A stretch of 64,000 bases of DNA, from the NCBI RefSeq assembly GCF_005876835.1, contig NZ_PPSW01000021.1:62001-126000 (forward strand). The letters are read 5' to 3'. Below, in pieces: positions 60,943 through 64,000 of this stretch (its first letter is position 1; each line of letters begins with the position of its first letter). Position numbers and translations under genes: made by a program. The notes below the pieces were generated by a model. That model was not told the origin of the DNA. It did no database searches and worked only from the letters and a program-made list of their open reading frames with translations. Source of the DNA: Pseudoalteromonas phenolica. GTDB lineage: Bacteria; Pseudomonadota; Gammaproteobacteria; Enterobacterales; Alteromonadaceae.

Positions 60943-63330
60943 TTACAATGCCTGTATGGTATTTTCATCGACCTCGGCACTAAATTGCTCGATAAGTTGT
61001 AATACAATAGGGTCTTGATTAATCGTTTCTATCGCTTGCTGATGCCTATGTGCATCTATTTTTTGTTGAATTAGATACGGTGAGTCTATCACCCCTTCTG
61101 CAAATTCAACGATAAGTTCAACATCTGAGCCGTACATATCGTTCAACGCTACTTGAAGCTTTTGTCTTAAAATAGCACTGTCTAAATGGCGCTGACTAAT
61201 ATCAACTTGAATGTTGGCTTGATTATTCTCGTAGTGGTAAATCGAATGCAGTGCAAACTGACGCATACGACCACCCAATGCCATTTTCTCAATCAACTTA
61301 GCCCAGTCATCTTGCTGATGGGCAAAACGAATTTCACTGATTGGGCTAGCGAACCCTTCAGGTACGGGCACGGCTTCTTCTATAGGCGCTTCTTGTGCTT
61401 GCGAAGTTTGCGGTGCAATCTGCTCTAATAACTCAGGCGCCAGTTTGCTTTCGTCCGCTTTGTGTCTTTCGCTAAATGGAACTGGTTTTTTCTTCGGTGT
61501 TACTTGCGCCACATTTGAGTCGGGCGCGTTTTGCGCCTCAGACTTTTTTGGCTCATCTCCTTGAGCTGATAATAACTGCCCTGCCCCAGAGATGTTTCGG
61601 TTTTGCAAAATACGTGCAATGGCAGATTGTGCCTGCCCTTGTTGAGCTTGTAAGCGTGCAGAAGCTGACTCTGAATTTTGAGAGCTAGCGTCTTGTTGCG
61701 CTTGTTGTGTAGCCTGAGGTTCATAAGCCGGCGTATAGCCTTGCTCTTGCGCATCTTGCATCACTTGCTCATATTGCGCGGCTAGTTCTTGCTCTTGATG
61801 TTCTGGCGCATATTCTTGTTGCGCTGGTCCTTGCGGATTTTGCTGAACATGCTGTTTAAGCGCATTGCTTTCAACATTCTGTTGGTAGTGGGGTTGCTCA
61901 ACAGGCGAATGTACATCTGCGCCTTGTACTACAGGTTGAGTTAACTCTGAAGGCTGATTAGTAACACCATGTTCCATTACTGACTGAAGGCTTGATTCTG
62001 CCTGCATAGGCTGAACTTGGGCAGGTTCTGCTTCAACCTGAGGCGTTGCTGATTGTACAGGTATCTCAGGTGTAGCATGAGGTTGCTGAGTGTTACTCCC
62101 ACCTGCTGGCGCATTATTTTGCTTTAAGCGAGCGCGAATATCTTGCAAGCCTTGTCTTGGTGACGCAGTATTTGCAGGCTGAGCTTGAACAGCGCTGTTT
62201 GATGCAGGGTCAGCTTGGACATTAGACGTGACAGAAGGCTGACTATCTGCATGCTCAAACGCAATTAAACGCAGCAATACCATTTCAAAGCCAAGTTTTT
62301 GCTCTGGTGCCCACTGAAGATCTTTTTTACCATTTAACAGCAATTGATAAAATAGCTGTACTTGCTGCGGGTTGATCTGCTCACTCAGTGTTGCAATATC
62401 AGATTCTGAAAATACCGATATTTTTGCTGCCTGCGGCACCAATTGTGTGAGCTGAATGGCATGTAGAAGAGCGATTAAATCGTCTAAAACGGCAAGATAG
62501 TTACCATTTTTAACTGCAATTTGTGCAACTTCATCCAACACTGCCGGTGCATCTTGGCAAAGTACTGAAGCCAAAATACTCACGGCATGACTTACATCCA
62601 TCAGACCAAGCATGTCTTGAACAGCAGCTAAAGTAAGCTGAGCATTGGTTTGCGCTATGGCCTGATCAGTCAAACTCAAGGCATCACGCATACTGCCATC
62701 AGCGGCTTTCGCCAGTGCTTTTAAGGCTGGCTCTTCAAACTGAATTTGCTCTTGCGGCAGAATATGAGTGAGCTGCGATACAATTTGCGATTGTGACATC
62801 GCATTCAAATTAAACTGTAAGCAACGTGACAAAATAGTAATCGGTAGTTTTTGCGGATCTGTCGTCGCCAATAAGAACTTTACATGCTCTGGCGGCTCTT
62901 CGAGTGTTTTTAATAGCGCGTTAAAACTGTGCTTTGACAGCATGTGCACTTCATCGATGAGGTACACTTTATAGCGACCGCGAGTCGGCGCATATTGAAC
63001 ATTGTCGAGGATCTCTCGCGTATCTTCAACTTTCGTTCTGGAAGCAGCATCGATTTCTATTAAATCAATAAATTTACCCGCTTCAATATCTAAACAGCTT
63101 TGGCACTTGCCACACGGGTTTGAAGTGATCCCTTCATCGCAGTTTAGACTTTTTGCGAATATACGGGCGATGGTGGTTTTACCAACGCCCCGAGTCCCAG
63201 TGAAAAGATAAGCGTGGTGCAACCTTTGCTCATTGAGGGCATTTACAAGCGCCTGTTTGACATGCTCTTGGCCGACAAGTTGGTGAAAAGTTTGCGGACG
63301 CCACTTCCGTGCTAGGACTTGATAACTCAT
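60943..63330 (-). CDS. dnaX: DNA polymerase III subunits gamma/tau
   Basis: DnaX is the clamp-loader ATPase that couples helicase and polymerase. The 795-residue protein has Walker A GTRGVGKTTIARIF, a zinc site CGKCQSCLDIEAGKF, Walker B-like KVYLIDEVHMLS, sensor I LLATTDPQ and the SRC motif (ILSRCLQF). A long Gln/Ala-rich linker (about 380-640) and the tau-specific C-terminal domain (about 660-790) follow. ATG 63330, one base after the apt stop, is chosen over 63351 by homology (MSYQVLARKWRP). Confidence 0.96.
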   Translation of the reverse strand: MSYQVLARKWRPQTFHQLVGQEHVKQALVNALNEQRLHHAYLFTGTRGVGKTTIARIFAKSLNCDEGITSNPCGKCQSCLDIEAGKFIDLIEIDAASRTKVEDTREILDNVQYAPTRGRYKVYLIDEVHMLSKHSFNALLKTLEEPPEHVKFLLATTDPQKLPITILSRCLQFNLNAMSQSQIVSQLTHILPQEQIQFEEPALKALAKAADGSMRDALSLTDQAIAQTNAQLTLAAVQDMLGLMDVSHAVSILASVLCQDAPAVLDEVAQIAVKNGNYLAVLDDLIALLHAIQLTQLVPQAAKISVFSESDIATLSEQINPQQVQLFYQLLLNGKKDLQWAPEQKLGFEMVLLRLIAFEHADSQPSVTSNVQADPASNSAVQAQPANTASPRQGLQDIRARLKQNNAPAGGSNTQQPHATPEIPVQSATPQVEAEPAQVQPMQAESSLQSVMEHGVTNQPSELTQPVVQGADVHSPVEQPHYQQNVESNALKQHVQQNPQGPAQQEYAPEHQEQELAAQYEQVMQDAQEQGYTPAYEPQATQQAQQDASSQNSESASARLQAQQGQAQSAIARILQNRNISGAGQLLSAQGDEPKKSEAQNAPDSNVAQVTPKKKPVPFSERHKADESKLAPELLEQIAPQTSQAQEAPIEEAVPVPEGFASPISEIRFAHQQDDWAKLIEKMALGGRMRQFALHSIYHYENNQANIQVDISQRHLDSAILRQKLQVALNDMYGSDVELIVEFAEGVIDSPYLIQQKIDAHRHQQAIETINQDPIVLQLIEQFSAEVDENTIQAL

Positions 63331-63331
63331 A

Positions 63332-63877
63332 TTATTCGCCTTCGAACTCAACTAACTTAAGAATATTAATACCTAAGTCTGCAACACGTTGCTCACCGCC
63401 TAGTTCCGGTAGCGATACAACAAAAGCTGCGTCAGTTGCATTACCGCCAAGCTTCTGCACAAGCTTAGCTGTTGCTTCAATCGTGCCACCTGTTGCAAGT
63501 AAGTCGTCAACTAACAATACTTTGTCGCCTTCAACAATTGCATCTGTATGTAACTCAAGCACATCTTCACCATACTCTAACTGGTAAGACTGGCTTATCA
63601 CTGCACGCGGTAATTTACCTGGCTTGCGTACTGGAATAAAAGGAATACCTAACGCATAAGATAAAGGTGCGCCAAAAATGAAACCACGCGACTCTGTACC
63701 AATAATTTTAGTAAAGCCTTGATCTTTGTATGCCGCAATGAATGCATTAATCGTTTCTTTAAACGCTTTTGGATCAGCAAGTAAAGTGGTTACGTCACGG
63801 AACATAATACCTTCTTTAGGGTAGTTAGGTACCGTAGCGATACTGTCTTTGATCAGCGTGAGATTAGCTTGTGTCAT
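63332..63877 (-). CDS. apt: Adenine phosphoribosyltransferase
   Basis: Apt salvages adenine to AMP with PRPP. The 181-residue enzyme has the PRPP-binding motif [28 protein letters not shown] and the adenine-specific start [18 protein letters not shown] 63877 matches the family N-terminus; an upstream ATG at 63949 would include the promoter. It is the first gene of apt-dnaX-ybaB. Confidence 0.97.
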   Translation of the reverse strand: MTQANLTLIKDSIATVPNYPKEGIMFRDVTTLLADPKAFKETINAFIAAYKDQGFTKIIGTESRGFIFGAPLSYALGIPFIPVRKPGKLPRAVISQSYQLEYGEDVLELHTDAIVEGDKVLLVDDLLATGGTIEATAKLVQKLGGNATDAAFVVSLPELGGEQRVADLGINILKLVEFEGE

Positions 63878-63907
63878 AATGAAGCTTTCTATTTTGTAAA
63901 GAAAGTG

Positions 63908-63935
63908 ATTATAACAAGAATGAGAAAAGTTGAAA
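63908..63935 (-). promoter_or_regulatory. Sigma-70 promoter of apt-dnaX-ybaB
   Basis: On the minus strand a perfect TATAAT (63913-63908) lies about 30 bases before the apt ATG, with TTTCAA (63935-63930) 16 bases upstream as the -35 box. The remaining bases to 64000 show no gene. Confidence 0.65.
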
Positions 63936-64000
63936 CTTTGAGAAATCACAAAGCCATGTTTTTAGCTTGTTTGCGCAATAAAACGACAAAAGGCTACATA

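Noticed and set aside
61470..61520. Possible dnaX -1 frameshift site (A-run before the tau-specific domain)
   Set aside because: On the coding strand the run reads AAG-AAA-AAA-CCA, which does not have the A-AAA-AAG phase of the E. coli signal, and no clear following hairpin was seen.

Overview
The window looks like a chromosomal stretch of a marine gammaproteobacterium of the Alteromonadales, most likely Pseudoalteromonas. This rests on the low-to-moderate GC content, the protein style (RNase E with a long Glu/Ala/Val repeat tail, a PilZ gene beside holB, YejK/YejL/YejM together) and gene order. There are no rRNA or tRNA genes, no CRISPR array, no prophage and no complete insertion sequence. 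Most of the window is conserved core genome.

Layout. 1-3650: the end of a bcp-type thiol peroxidase, a beta-hydroxyacid dehydrogenase, a glutathione peroxidase overlapping a D-lactate dehydrogenase, and a P-loop kinase. 3681-12345: a long minus-strand block rpoE-rseA-rseB-rseC, lepA, lepB, rnc, era, recO, pdxJ (envelope stress, protein export, RNA processing, ribosome assembly, B6 synthesis). A well-matched sigma-E promoter lies in front of rpoE, and nadB is divergent. 13978-20323: cptA/sdhE, a large beta-propeller histidine kinase and a PhoD-like phosphatase. 20329-32390: the fatty-acid/DNA-replication block yceD-rpmF-plsX-fabD-fabG-acpP-fabF-pabC-mltG-tmk-holB-pilZ-tatD, with maf, a HAD hydrolase and rluC upstream. 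The order is that of E. coli except that fabH is missing and pilZ and the HAD gene are added. 32391-36048: rne with a long leader.

36049-50283 is more lineage-specific. It has a perfect TTTTTTG array, an MltC-like lytic transglycosylase, a four-gene cluster of LPP20/COG3014/LpoB-like lipoproteins, a DsbA-like/receiver-like/GGDEF fusion, yejK-yejL-yejM (YejM with a reduced periplasmic domain), aceK overlapping a LysR regulator, and a small membrane protein/HTH pair behind a promoter flanked by inverted repeats.

50288-64000: a DUF3667 protein and recR; then about 8.6 kb of accessory material (orphan TRAP-type binding protein, broken iadA, rhomboid protease, M13 peptidase, hybrid kinase); then ybaB, dnaX and apt. 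In E. coli apt-dnaX-ybaB-recR are contiguous, so this accessory block appears to have separated recR from ybaB. It carries two full copies of a roughly 160-bp terminal-inverted-repeat element, with a third partial copy just beyond recR. One full copy sits inside the iadA pseudogene with a clear 3-bp target duplication; removing it restores the reading frame.
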